This document shows, piece after piece, positions 45,831-54,413 of a DNA stretch of 64,000 nucleotides; positions within the stretch are counted from its first letter, which is position 1; the number at the start of each line of letters is the position of its first letter. The DNA is from Dokdonella immobilis (GTDB taxonomy: Bacteria > Pseudomonadota > Gammaproteobacteria > Xanthomonadales > Rhodanobacteraceae). The notes beneath the pieces were generated by a model that worked only from the letters and a program-made list of their open reading frames with translations, had not been told where the DNA came from and made no database searches. The stretch is from positions 79,584-143,583 of the forward strand of contig NZ_FOVF01000008.1 of assembly GCF_900115085.1 (NCBI RefSeq). Direction: 5' to 3'. The position numbers and the translations under genes were made by a program.

Positions 45831-47321
45831 ATGAAGCTGCGTCTCTGGCAACGCCTGTTCCTGACCTTTGCCGCGATCAGCAGCCTGGCCCTGGCCGCCT
45901 TCGTGATCTGGCAGCAGCAGACGTTCCGCAAGGGCTTTCTCGGCTATCTCGATGAAGTCGCGCTCGAACGCCTGCAGCCGGTCAGCGAACGCCTGGCGAT
46001 CGCGTATTCCGAAAACGGCGGGTGGACCTTCCTGCGCGGTGATCCGCGCGCGTTTGCCGACCTGATCGAACCCGATCTGCGCCGCGGCCAGCGCATACCG
46101 CGGCATCGACCGCCACTCGACCGGTCCGGATCCGACGACGAACCACCACCGCCGCGCGACGACGACTGGCGCCGTCCACCACCACCAAGGCACGGTCCGG
46201 AGCGGGCCCGGCGGGCGCATCTGGCCGAGCTGAACCTGCTTTCTCGGCTGCTGCTGGTCGACGCGCGCGGCCTGCCGGTGGTCGGCGATCCCGAGATCGC
46301 CGGCGCTGCGGCCAGCCTGCCGATCGAGGTCGATGGCCAGACGGTCGGCACCCTGTACCTGCGTCGGTTGCCGCAGTTGCGTGGCGATACCGACCTTTCG
46401 TTCGCCCGCGACCAGCTCCGCAACGCCTTGATCGCCTGCGTGGCGATCCTGGCCATGGCCCTGCTGCTGGCCTTCGCTCTTGCCCGCTGGCTGCTCGACC
46501 CGGTGCGCGAGCTGGCGGCCGGCACCCGCGCCCTGGCCGAAGGCGACTATGGCCGTCGGGTCGGCGACCGCCGTGGCGATGAGCTCGGTGAGCTGGCCCG
46601 CGATTTCAACCACCTCGCGCACACCCTCGAACAACACCGCGAATCGCGGCGGCGCTGGGGCGCCGACATCGCGCATGAGTTGCGCACCCCACTGAGTGTG
46701 CTGCGCGGCGAGATCCAGGCCCTGCAGGACGGCATCCGCGAGGTCACGCCGTCGGCGCTGAACTCGCTGAACGCCGAGTGCGAGCGCATCGGCAGCCTGG
46801 TCGAGGATCTCTACCAGCTGTCGCTGGCCGATGCCGGCGCGCTCGAATACACCTTCGAGCCGGTCGACCTCGGCGAACTGCTGCACGAAGCGGTCGATCT
46901 GCAGAAAAACGGTTTCGCCGATGCCGGTCTCGAACTCGGGCTCGCGATGCACGGCGACGCGCGCGTGCGTGGCGACACCCGGCGGCTCGGCCAGCTCGTC
47001 GACAATCTGCTCGCCAACAGCCGGCGCTACACCGCATCACCCGGACGCGTGCGCGTGACGCTCGAGGACGATGCGGACAGCGTCTCGATGGTGATCGAGG
47101 ACAGCGCACCGGGCGTGCCGGAAGCGGACTTGCCGCGCCTGTTCGACCGGCTGTTCCGCGTCGACCCCTCGCGCAACCGCGACGCCGGCGGCGCCGGTCT
47201 CGGTCTCGCCATCTGCCGCGCCATCGTCCTCGCCCACGGCGGCAGCATCGGCGCCGCGGCATCGACGCTCGGTGGCCTGCGCATCGAGGTGCGCCTGCCG
47301 GCGCTGGCGAGGGGCCCATGA
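45831..47321 (+). CDS. Sensor histidine kinase, BaeS-like
   Basis: 496 residues from ATG 45831. Two membrane helices (LFLTFAAISSLALAAFVIWQ; ACVAILAMALLLAFALARWL), a periplasmic domain between them, HAMP, His in GADIAHELRTPLSVLRGEIQ, and an ATPase domain (DNLLANSRRYT, GGAGLGLAICRAIV). The periplasmic domain carries a Pro/Asp/His-rich insert (residues about 90-125: RHRPPLDRSG, EPPPPRDDDWRRPPPPRHG), unlike the usual BaeS. The stop overlaps the regulator start (ATGA). Confidence 0.9.
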   Translation: MKLRLWQRLFLTFAAISSLALAAFVIWQQQTFRKGFLGYLDEVALERLQPVSERLAIAYSENGGWTFLRGDPRAFADLIEPDLRRGQRIPRHRPPLDRSGSDDEPPPPRDDDWRRPPPPRHGPERARRAHLAELNLLSRLLLVDARGLPVVGDPEIAGAAASLPIEVDGQTVGTLYLRRLPQLRGDTDLSFARDQLRNALIACVAILAMALLLAFALARWLLDPVRELAAGTRALAEGDYGRRVGDRRGDELGELARDFNHLAHTLEQHRESRRRWGADIAHELRTPLSVLRGEIQALQDGIREVTPSALNSLNAECERIGSLVEDLYQLSLADAGALEYTFEPVDLGELLHEAVDLQKNGFADAGLELGLAMHGDARVRGDTRRLGQLVDNLLANSRRYTASPGRVRVTLEDDADSVSMVIEDSAPGVPEADLPRLFDRLFRVDPSRNRDAGGAGLGLAICRAIVLAHGGSIGAAASTLGGLRIEVRLPALARGP

Positions 47322-48007
47322 ACACGCCATCGATCCTGATCGTCGAGGACGAGCCCAAGCTCGCCTCGGTGCTGCGCGACTATCTGCTCGCCGCCGGCTA
47401 TACGGCCGAAATCTGCGCGAGCGGCGAGGGCGTGGTCGAGCGCGTTCGCGCGCACCCGCCGGCCGCGGTCCTGCTCGACATCAACCTGCCCGGCATCGAC
47501 GGCCTCAGCATCTGCCGCGAGCTGCGCCGCTTCAGCGAGGTGCCGATCCTGATGCTGACCGCGCGGGTCGAGGAACTCGATCGCCTGCTCGGCCTCGAGC
47601 TCGGCGCCGACGACTACATCTGCAAACCGTTCAGCCCACGCGAAGTCGTGGCTCGCGTGCGCGCCGTGCTGCGACGCATCAATACGCCAGCGAAGGTCAG
47701 GGAGGCCGCTGTCGTTCTCGACGAAGAGCGCTTCGAGGCACGCGTCCACGGCATCGCGCTGACCCTGACCCCGGTCGAATTCCGCCTGCTCGGCAAGCTC
47801 TGCGGACAGCCCGGACGCGTGTTTTCGCGTGCCCAGCTGATTGGCGCGCTTTATGCAGATCACCGCGTGGTCAGCGATCGCACGGTCGACAGTCACGTCA
47901 AGAACCTGCGGCGCAAGCTGGTGGAGGTCGGCATCGATCCGATTTCCGCCGTATACGGAGTAGGCTATCGCTTCGAGCTCGACGACGATGTCGGGAGCGA
48001 GACCTGA
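47318..48007 (+). CDS. OmpR-family response regulator, BaeR-like
   Basis: 229 residues: receiver (LIVEDEPKLASVLRDYLLAA, phosphoacceptor Asp in AVLLDINLPGIDG, ADDYICKPFSPREVVARVRA) and winged helix with VDSHVKNLRRKLVEVGIDPI and YGVGYRFEL. ATGA overlap with the sensor gene, so one operon. A target could be the divergent Spy-like gene. Confidence 0.93.
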   Translation: MNTPSILIVEDEPKLASVLRDYLLAAGYTAEICASGEGVVERVRAHPPAAVLLDINLPGIDGLSICRELRRFSEVPILMLTARVEELDRLLGLELGADDYICKPFSPREVVARVRAVLRRINTPAKVREAAVVLDEERFEARVHGIALTLTPVEFRLLGKLCGQPGRVFSRAQLIGALYADHRVVSDRTVDSHVKNLRRKLVEVGIDPISAVYGVGYRFELDDDVGSET

Positions 48008-48111
48008 AGCCCTCCGCGTAAGACATTGCCGAAATTTGTCAGTGCTCGCCAAAACACTTTTCTTCATCCGGCCCGATACCCAGCGAGCCGGAAGGTCATG
48101 AGGGACATCCA

Positions 48112-48675
48112 ATGCTCGAGAGTGCCATTCCGGTCAAGACGGCGGCCGGCCGCCAGGAAATCGACGAACGCAAGCACAAGCTTGGTCCGCGCCATCGCAT
48201 GGTGCTGATATCGATCAACGGCGAGCGCACCGTCGCCGGGATCCGCCAGCAGTTCGCCGCCATCAACGAGATCGACCATGTGCTCGACGAGCTGGCTGCC
48301 GGAGGCATGATCGAGGTTGCCGACGGCGGTGAGGTGCAGGCGCTGGCTGCTGCTCCGATCGTCGCCGCCAAGGAAGAGATCACCGCGCCGCCGCCGGAAG
48401 CGCGCCCGGCACCGAAGCCGGTTGCCGCGACGGCCTCGCGTTCGGCCAACGATGGCGAGTCGCTGCAGCCCGCGCGCGATTTCATGACCCGCATGCTGAC
48501 CGCCAAGATCGGCCTGCGCGCTTTCCTGTTCAACCAGAAGATCGAAAAGGCCCCGACCCGCGAGGCCCTGCTCGAATTGCTGCCTGAATTCCGTCGCGTC
48601 CTGCGCAAGAGTGTCGATGCCGGTCGTGTCGCCGAGTTCAGCGCGCACGCCGAACAACTGATCGGCCAGGACTGA
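48112..48675 (+). CDS. Hypothetical protein with winged-helix-like N terminus
   Basis: 187 residues. Residues 1-65 (GPRHRMVLISINGERTVAGI, then NEIDHVLDELAAGGMIEVAD) look like a small helix-turn-helix of the RHRRVLLLIDGRRT type seen in bacterial regulators. A Pro/Ala linker follows and then a helical domain (DFMTRMLTAKIGLRAFLFNQ). No signal peptide. Alone, with a strong terminator downstream. I cannot assign a family. Confidence 0.72.
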   Translation: MLESAIPVKTAAGRQEIDERKHKLGPRHRMVLISINGERTVAGIRQQFAAINEIDHVLDELAAGGMIEVADGGEVQALAAAPIVAAKEEITAPPPEARPAPKPVAATASRSANDGESLQPARDFMTRMLTAKIGLRAFLFNQKIEKAPTREALLELLPEFRRVLRKSVDAGRVAEFSAHAEQLIGQD

Positions 48676-48691
48676 GCACGGTCGACCTGCC

Positions 48692-48730
48692 GGGCGCCGG
48701 GTTGCTTCGGCACCCGGCGCCCACTTTTTC
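48692..48730 (+). terminator. Rho-independent terminator
   Basis: Perfect 11-bp stem GGGCGCCGGGT (48692-48702) with ACCCGGCGCCC (48712-48722), nine-base loop, then ACTTTTTC. It ends transcription of the 48112 gene. Confidence 0.9.
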
Positions 48731-49160
48731 CGAGGCCACGTAGCGCTGCGCCGTTCCCGGCGACTGTGCGATGCTTTGAGGAGGGTCTGAACAAGTAGCA
48801 GAGTCGTCATGGCGTTCAGAAGGTTTTCCACATGTACCGCGTGGCGAAGTGAAGGCGGGTTGCCTTGACGAGGCGCGCGGTGCAAGTGGGAAGCCTTCTG
48901 GACGCCACCTTTTCAGGATCCAATCACCCAGGCAAGCGTCGTGACAACTTTGCTACTTGTTCAGACCCTCCTCAACGGTCCCCGCCCGGGTTATTCATGA
49001 GTTGCGCGCGCCCCGCTTGTTCCTTGAATCCACACGACTTTCGGCTCATTCGGCGATAATGCCCGCTATCCCCTCATTCTCCGAAAACCGCGTGAATCCA
49101 GGGCCCTGGGCGATCATCGCGCGTATTCACGAATAATCCGGGCCAGGCCCGGCACCTGGC
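48731..49160. other. Intergenic stretch dominated by element C
   Basis: No credible gene between the terminator and 49161. Bases 48776-48975 are the palindromic element described separately; the rest must hold the promoter of the membrane-protein gene. Confidence 0.5.
48776..48975. repeat. Palindromic MITE-like element, copy C
   Basis: 200 bases bounded by a perfect 25-bp inverted repeat (left 48776-48800, TTGAGGAGGGTCTGAACAAG plus TAGCA; right 48951-48975). Inner arms TGGCGTTCAGAAGG and CCTTCTGGACGCCA are also inverted with one mismatch. The ends resemble those of copies B and D (GGAGG.TCTGAACAAGT). No protein encoded. Confidence 0.88.
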
Positions 49161-50390
49161 ATGCTCAACAAACTCTGGCTCGGCTTCTTCCTGACCGCCA
49201 CCATCGCCGCGCTGGCCCGCTGGCTGGTCGGCGGCGACGAGACCGTGTTCGCCACGATGGTCGCCAGCCTGTTCGACATGGCGCGGCTGTCGGTCGAGGT
49301 CATGGTCCTGCTGTTCGGCACGCTGACCCTGTGGCTCGGCTTCCTGCAGATCGCCGAGCAGGCTGGCCTGGTCGGCGCCCTGGCGCGCTGGCTCGGCCCG
49401 CTGTTCGCCCGCCTGATGCCCGGCGTGCCGCGGGGTCATCCGGCGATCGGCCTGATCACCCTCAACTTCGCCGCCAATGGCCTCGGCCTCGACAATGCGG
49501 CGACGCCGATCGGCCTGCGCGCGATGCGCGAGCTGCAGACCCTGAATGAAGAACCGGAATCGGCGAGCAACGCGCAAATCCTGTTCCTGGTCATGAATGC
49601 CTCGTCGCTGACCCTGCTGCCGGTCTCGATCTTCATGTACCGCGTGCAGCAGGGTGCTGCGGATCCGACCCTCGTGTTCCTGCCGATCCTGCTCGCCACC
49701 TGCGCCTCGTCGCTGGCCGGCCTGCTCGGCGTCGCCGTGGTCCAGCGACTCAAGTTGTGGGATCCGGTCGTGCTCGGCTTTCTGGGCGCCGGCGCCCTGC
49801 TGCTGGGCGGCTTCATTGCGGTGCTCGCGGCGCTGTCGGCGACGGCCCTGGCCGCGCTCTCCTCCTTGCTCGGCAACCTCGTCCTGTTCGGTATCATCGT
49901 GCTGTTCCTGCTCGTTGCCGCGTTTCGCAGGGTGGCGGTCTACGAAAGCTTCATCGAAGGCGCGCGCCAGGGTTTCGACGTGGCCAGGGACCTGCTGCCT
50001 TACCTGGTTGCGATGCTGTGCGCGGTCGGCGTGCTGCGCGCCTCGGGCGCCCTCGATTTCGCCCTCGACGGGATCCGCTGGCTGGTCGCCCACGCCGGCC
50101 TCGACACCCGCTTCGTCGACGCCTTGCCTACCGCGCTGGTCAAGCCGTTCTCGGGCAGTGCGGCGCGCGCGATGCTGATCGAGACGATGACCACGCACGG
50201 TGTCGACAGTTTTCCGGCCCTGCTCGCCGCGACCATGCAGGGCAGCACCGAGACGACCTTCTATGTGCTCGCGGTCTACTTCGGCGCGGTCGGCATCAAA
50301 CGTGCGCGCCATGCGGTCGGCTGCGCGTTGTTCGCCGAACTCTGCGGCGTGCTCGCCTCGATCGGTGTGTGCTACTGGTTCTTCGGCTGA
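49161..50390 (+). CDS. SpmA/SpmB-type nucleoside recognition membrane protein
   Basis: 409 residues, about ten membrane helices in two Gate (nucleoside-recognition) domains, as in SpmA-SpmB fusions. Typical segments are LNFAANGLGLDNAATPIGLR near residue 105 and the second-half TALVKPFSGSAARAMLIETM with TMQGSTETTFYVLAVYFGAV. In Bacillus the paralogues work in spore dehydration; here, in a non-sporulating lineage, the role is unknown, probably transport. Confidence 0.88.
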   Translation: MLNKLWLGFFLTATIAALARWLVGGDETVFATMVASLFDMARLSVEVMVLLFGTLTLWLGFLQIAEQAGLVGALARWLGPLFARLMPGVPRGHPAIGLITLNFAANGLGLDNAATPIGLRAMRELQTLNEEPESASNAQILFLVMNASSLTLLPVSIFMYRVQQGAADPTLVFLPILLATCASSLAGLLGVAVVQRLKLWDPVVLGFLGAGALLLGGFIAVLAALSATALAALSSLLGNLVLFGIIVLFLLVAAFRRVAVYESFIEGARQGFDVARDLLPYLVAMLCAVGVLRASGALDFALDGIRWLVAHAGLDTRFVDALPTALVKPFSGSAARAMLIETMTTHGVDSFPALLAATMQGSTETTFYVLAVYFGAVGIKRARHAVGCALFAELCGVLASIGVCYWFFG

Positions 50391-50450
50391 GAGCGGCTTG
50401 CCGACCGGCTTGGACGCTGGCCGTCGGCGATTTGCGGGTAATCTGTCGTC

Positions 50451-52832
50451 ATGCAAAAGCCGGTTTTCCGCTTCGACCGCTTTCGACTCGATACCCAGGC
50501 GCGCGAGTTGTTCGAGGACGGTCAGCGCGTCGTACTTCCGCTCAGCACCATCGATTGCCTGATCTACCTGATTCGCCATCGCGATCGCCCGGTCGGTCGC
50601 GATGAACTGGCCGCGGCGGTCTGGGAGCGGATCGATGTCAGCGAAGTGTCGGTCAGTCACGCGATCATGCGCCTGCGACGGCGCCTCGGCGACACCGGCA
50701 GCGATCAGCGCATCATCCGTACCGTGCCGCGACTGGGCTACCGATGGGTCGGCGAAGGCACCATCGAGGAAGCGCCTGCCGCGCAGGCCGGTTCGACCGC
50801 AGCGGATGCAACGCCGGCGCCGCACGAGCCGGAACCCGCGGCCGCGGCGGGCATGTCCGGCGCGCGCTGGATGGGCGCGTTGCGTTACCGGCTCATCGCG
50901 GGTGCCGTCGGCGTGGCGGCATTGGCCGCGCTGGGTGTCGGCGTCCTGCGCTGGACCGGACTGGCGCCGGTGCCGCGGGAGCCAGGCCCTGCCCCGGTTC
51001 CCGCGCTGGTGCTTCCCGCCGAAATCAGCGCACCCGCTCAATGGGAGTGGCTCGAACTCGGACTGATGGATCTCGTGGCCTCGCAGCTGCGCCGCGGCGA
51101 CCTGGCAACCGCACCGAGCGAAACCGTCGTCGCCCTGCTCGAGCGCAATCCCGGCCTGCGTCCGGTCGAAGCGCTGCGGCCACTGGCTGCCGATCTGCAG
51201 ATCCAGCCAAGCGGCACCCTGACCCGCGGGCAGTGGACGATTCGTCTCGAAGCTCGGCGCCCGCGCGGGACCCTGGTCGTCGAATCGCACGCGCCGGATG
51301 CGATCCGGGCCGCGCGCATGGCCAGCGACGAACTCCTGATCAAACTCGGACATGCGCCGCCCGCGGAAAACACCAGTGATGCAACGCTGGTCAGGGAAAC
51401 CCTCCGGCAGCGGGTCAATGCGGCGGTACTGAGCGGCCAGCTTGCGGTTGCCCGCGCCCTGATCGAGGAGGCCACGCCGGCCCTGCAGAACCAGCCCGAA
51501 ATCGCCCTGAGCCAGGCCTCGGTCGAATTCTTCTCGGGCAATTACGAGGCCGCCGCGCAGCGCATCGACTCCTTGCTCGAGCGACTGCCCGCGGACCGCT
51601 TTGCCGAATTGCGGGGCCGTGCACTGATCACCCTCGGCGCCACCCGGTATCGACAAGGTCAGTTCGAGAATGCCAGCGCGGCCTATGCCGAAGCGATCCG
51701 CCTGCTGGCCGAAGGCAGCCAGCCGATCAGCCTGGCCAAGGCCTATGTCGGCCGAGGCGGCATTGCCAGCCAGCACATGGACCTGGAGGCGGCGGCGGCC
51801 GACTATGGCCGTGCCCGGGCCCTCTACGAATTCGGCAACGACGTCTTCGGGGTGGCCGTGGTCGATCTCAATCTCGGCATGAACGCGATCCAGCGCGGGC
51901 AGCCCGCGATCGCGCTGCCGATCCTGCGCGGGGCCAGCGAGCGCCTGCGCGAACTCGGTGCCGACGACGCCTGGGCGGCCAGCATGGCCAGTACGATCGA
52001 GGTCGAACTGCAGTTGCTCGATTTCGATGGGGCGCTTGCGACCAGCGAGCGCTTGCAGGATGCCGGGGCGCAGACCGGCAACCAGCGCCAACGCTGGGAG
52101 CTGGTGCTGTCGCGCGCCCGCGCCCTTGCGGCCAATGGGCGCTTGAGCGAGGCGGACAGCGAGTTGTCGCGAATACGCGAGGCCAGCGAGGCCCAGGCCG
52201 ATGCCGCGGTGCGCCTGCAGGCCAGCGGACTGCTGGCCGAGAACGCGTTCGCCCGTGCCGACTTCGCAGCGGCGATCCGCCTGGCCGATGCGGCGGCGAC
52301 TCCGGAGCTGGCAAAACGCGCACCCGGGGACTATGCCCGGGTCGCCCTGGTCCGCATCCGAGCCCTGCAGGCCCTGGGTCGACAGGTGCAGTCCGGCGCC
52401 GAACAGACCCATCTGGCCAGCTGGGCCGCTTCGGCGCGGGATCAGGCCGCGCGCATCCAGGCAGAACTCGGCGCGGCCTATCAGTTCCAGGCCGAAGGCC
52501 GGGCCGAGGACGCTCGCCAGCGTTTTCGGGAGGTCATGGCGCAGACCGAGGCGCGCGGAATCCCGGACGAAATCGTGGCCGCCGGCAGCGCCCTGGTTCC
52601 GCTGCTGATCGATGCCGACCGGCTCGACGAGGCGAGTGAAGTCCTGCGCCAGTTGGCGCCATGGGTGGCCCGGGACATGCGTGTCGCCTGGTCCTCGGGC
52701 CTCCTCGAGGCGGCGCGCGGGCATTCCGAGGAGGCGCGCACCGCGTTTGCGCGGGCGCGCCAACTGGCCGGAGAACGGGCCCTGCCCGAGCCGACAAGGT
52801 CGCACGAAGCGATGCGCCGAGGCACCGATTGA
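50451..52832 (+). CDS. CadC-like membrane regulator with TPR domain
   Basis: 793 residues: OmpR-type winged helix (FRFDRFRLDTQARELFEDGQ; VSEVSVSHAIMRLRRRLGDT; IRTVPRLGYRWVGEG), one membrane helix near 145-167 (LIAGAVGVAALAALGVGVL), then a long helical tetratricopeptide-like region to the end. No phosphoacceptor receiver domain, so it senses directly like CadC. The following exported HAF-repeat gene, 160 bases away on the same strand, could be a target. Confidence 0.88.
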   Translation: MQKPVFRFDRFRLDTQARELFEDGQRVVLPLSTIDCLIYLIRHRDRPVGRDELAAAVWERIDVSEVSVSHAIMRLRRRLGDTGSDQRIIRTVPRLGYRWVGEGTIEEAPAAQAGSTAADATPAPHEPEPAAAAGMSGARWMGALRYRLIAGAVGVAALAALGVGVLRWTGLAPVPREPGPAPVPALVLPAEISAPAQWEWLELGLMDLVASQLRRGDLATAPSETVVALLERNPGLRPVEALRPLAADLQIQPSGTLTRGQWTIRLEARRPRGTLVVESHAPDAIRAARMASDELLIKLGHAPPAENTSDATLVRETLRQRVNAAVLSGQLAVARALIEEATPALQNQPEIALSQASVEFFSGNYEAAAQRIDSLLERLPADRFAELRGRALITLGATRYRQGQFENASAAYAEAIRLLAEGSQPISLAKAYVGRGGIASQHMDLEAAAADYGRARALYEFGNDVFGVAVVDLNLGMNAIQRGQPAIALPILRGASERLRELGADDAWAASMASTIEVELQLLDFDGALATSERLQDAGAQTGNQRQRWELVLSRARALAANGRLSEADSELSRIREASEAQADAAVRLQASGLLAENAFARADFAAAIRLADAAATPELAKRAPGDYARVALVRIRALQALGRQVQSGAEQTHLASWAASARDQAARIQAELGAAYQFQAEGRAEDARQRFREVMAQTEARGIPDEIVAAGSALVPLLIDADRLDEASEVLRQLAPWVARDMRVAWSSGLLEAARGHSEEARTAFARARQLAGERALPEPTRSHEAMRRGTD

Positions 52833-52993
52833 CCCGGAAATGCGGCGATCCACGTGCCGGTACATGGTTTCTACATGCCCTCTACATGCACCGGCTGGCG
52901 CACTGGTGGATGGTCGGTGCACCGGCTGGACAGGCGGAATCGATCTTCCCGATCGACGATCGCCGCCAGCTTCCCTTCGATGAGATCGCGCCC

Positions 52994-54145
52994 ATGACCC
53001 TTTCCGCATCAACTTCCCAGGCACCCTCACGCTACCTGCTGACTCTGCTGTCGCTCACCCTGACCGCGTTGTGCGGTTGCGCCCTGGCCGGATCGCCTCC
53101 GCTCTATCACCTGACCCGACTCGAGGTACCCGGGGCGTGGAGCGTGACGGTCAAGGACATCAACAACGTCGGCCAGGCGGTCGGCACCTACCAGGACCAG
53201 GATTTCGTCAGTCACGCGGTCCTTTGGGACGATGCCGGCTGGCATGAGCTGGCGATCCCTGCCGGCGCCGAAGTGCTCGGGATCGCCTACGCAATCAACG
53301 ATGCCGGCCAGATCGTCGGTACCGCCGACGATTTCATGACACTGCGCGGTCTGCTCTGGAACGCGGCGACGCCGGATCAGTACACCGTGATCGGCGATGG
53401 CACCGCCCTGCAGGTGCAGCCGAACGGGATCAGCGAGAACGGCGTGGTGGTCGGTTCCGTGCGATGGCAACAGGGCGTTCCGAACCACGCCTTCGTCTGG
53501 CAGGACTCCACCGGCCTCGTCGACTACGGCCTGCAGGACCCGACCATGCTCGATCCGGACCAGAATGCGCGCTGGTCCGACGTCAACAGTGCCGGGCGTA
53601 TCGTCGGCAACTGGTACACCCAGAGTTCGAACGTCCATGCCACGGTCGGCCAGGTCGGTAGCGTAGCGGTCCAGTCGATGAGCGACATGACCGAATCGCT
53701 GCCGAGCTTTCCCGCAGCCATCAACGAGGCCGGCCTTTCGGTCGGTGTCGGACTCGATCCGGCAACGGCCAAGCTGGTACCGGTCATCTTCTCCCTGGAC
53801 GGGACGTTCACCCAGATCCCCGGCGCCATCCTCGACCAGGTCAATGGCGCAGCGCTCGACATCAACGCCGCGGGCGTCATCGTCGGCTCGGCCGGCATCG
53901 GCACCCAGAGCGGACCGGGCCTGGGCCTGAAGGCATGGGTGTGGCGGGATGGAACGATCCACGATCTGTTCGACGTGGTCGACGACACCGGCGGATTGAC
54001 GAGCTTCCGTGGCGGTACCGCCATCAACGACCTCGGCGTGATCGTCGGCAACGGCCGAGACGCCTCGGACGCACCCGCGAGCTTCATGCTCACGCCGATC
54101 CTGGTGGATCCTGTCTTCGTCGACGGCTTCGATCCGGCACCCTGA
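52994..54145 (+). CDS. Exported HAF-repeat protein with C-terminal FVDGFDP tag
   Basis: 383 residues. Signal region (YLLTLLSLTLTALCGCALAG). At least five HAF-type repeats of the form IN.AG.IVG (INDAGQIVGTADD, VNSAGRIVGNWY, INAAGVIVGSAG, INDLGVIVGNGR), forming an extracellular propeller-like domain. It ends VDPVFVDGFDPAP, the FxDGF tag discussed in the findings. Function unknown; surface or secreted. Confidence 0.83.
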   Translation: MTLSASTSQAPSRYLLTLLSLTLTALCGCALAGSPPLYHLTRLEVPGAWSVTVKDINNVGQAVGTYQDQDFVSHAVLWDDAGWHELAIPAGAEVLGIAYAINDAGQIVGTADDFMTLRGLLWNAATPDQYTVIGDGTALQVQPNGISENGVVVGSVRWQQGVPNHAFVWQDSTGLVDYGLQDPTMLDPDQNARWSDVNSAGRIVGNWYTQSSNVHATVGQVGSVAVQSMSDMTESLPSFPAAINEAGLSVGVGLDPATAKLVPVIFSLDGTFTQIPGAILDQVNGAALDINAAGVIVGSAGIGTQSGPGLGLKAWVWRDGTIHDLFDVVDDTGGLTSFRGGTAINDLGVIVGNGRDASDAPASFMLTPILVDPVFVDGFDPAP

Positions 54146-54413
54146 GGATTGGCGAGACCCTGCTGCAACGGCCGCTGCCTGCGCACGCGGCGGCGGCGAG
54201 CGGCGCCATGCGATCGACCCCGATCGCGTCCGCCGCTCGCCGCCGGACCGCGATGGCCGGCCCCTGATGTGGCGCTACGACGTCGGCGGAAACTTGATTG
54301 CGGTCGGCGCGGATTTCCCGCGCAATCCGCCACGGCCACCCGGTGCTGGACGGATCGGGTCGGTGCAGGCACGATTGTCTGTTCGCTTTTGCCGATCGGT
54401 CGACCTGCGCCGC

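Noticed and set aside
49074..53030. A 1318-codon open frame on the minus strand
   Set aside because: It covers the antisense of the SpmAB-type and CadC-like genes, both with recognisable domains; the antisense product shows none.
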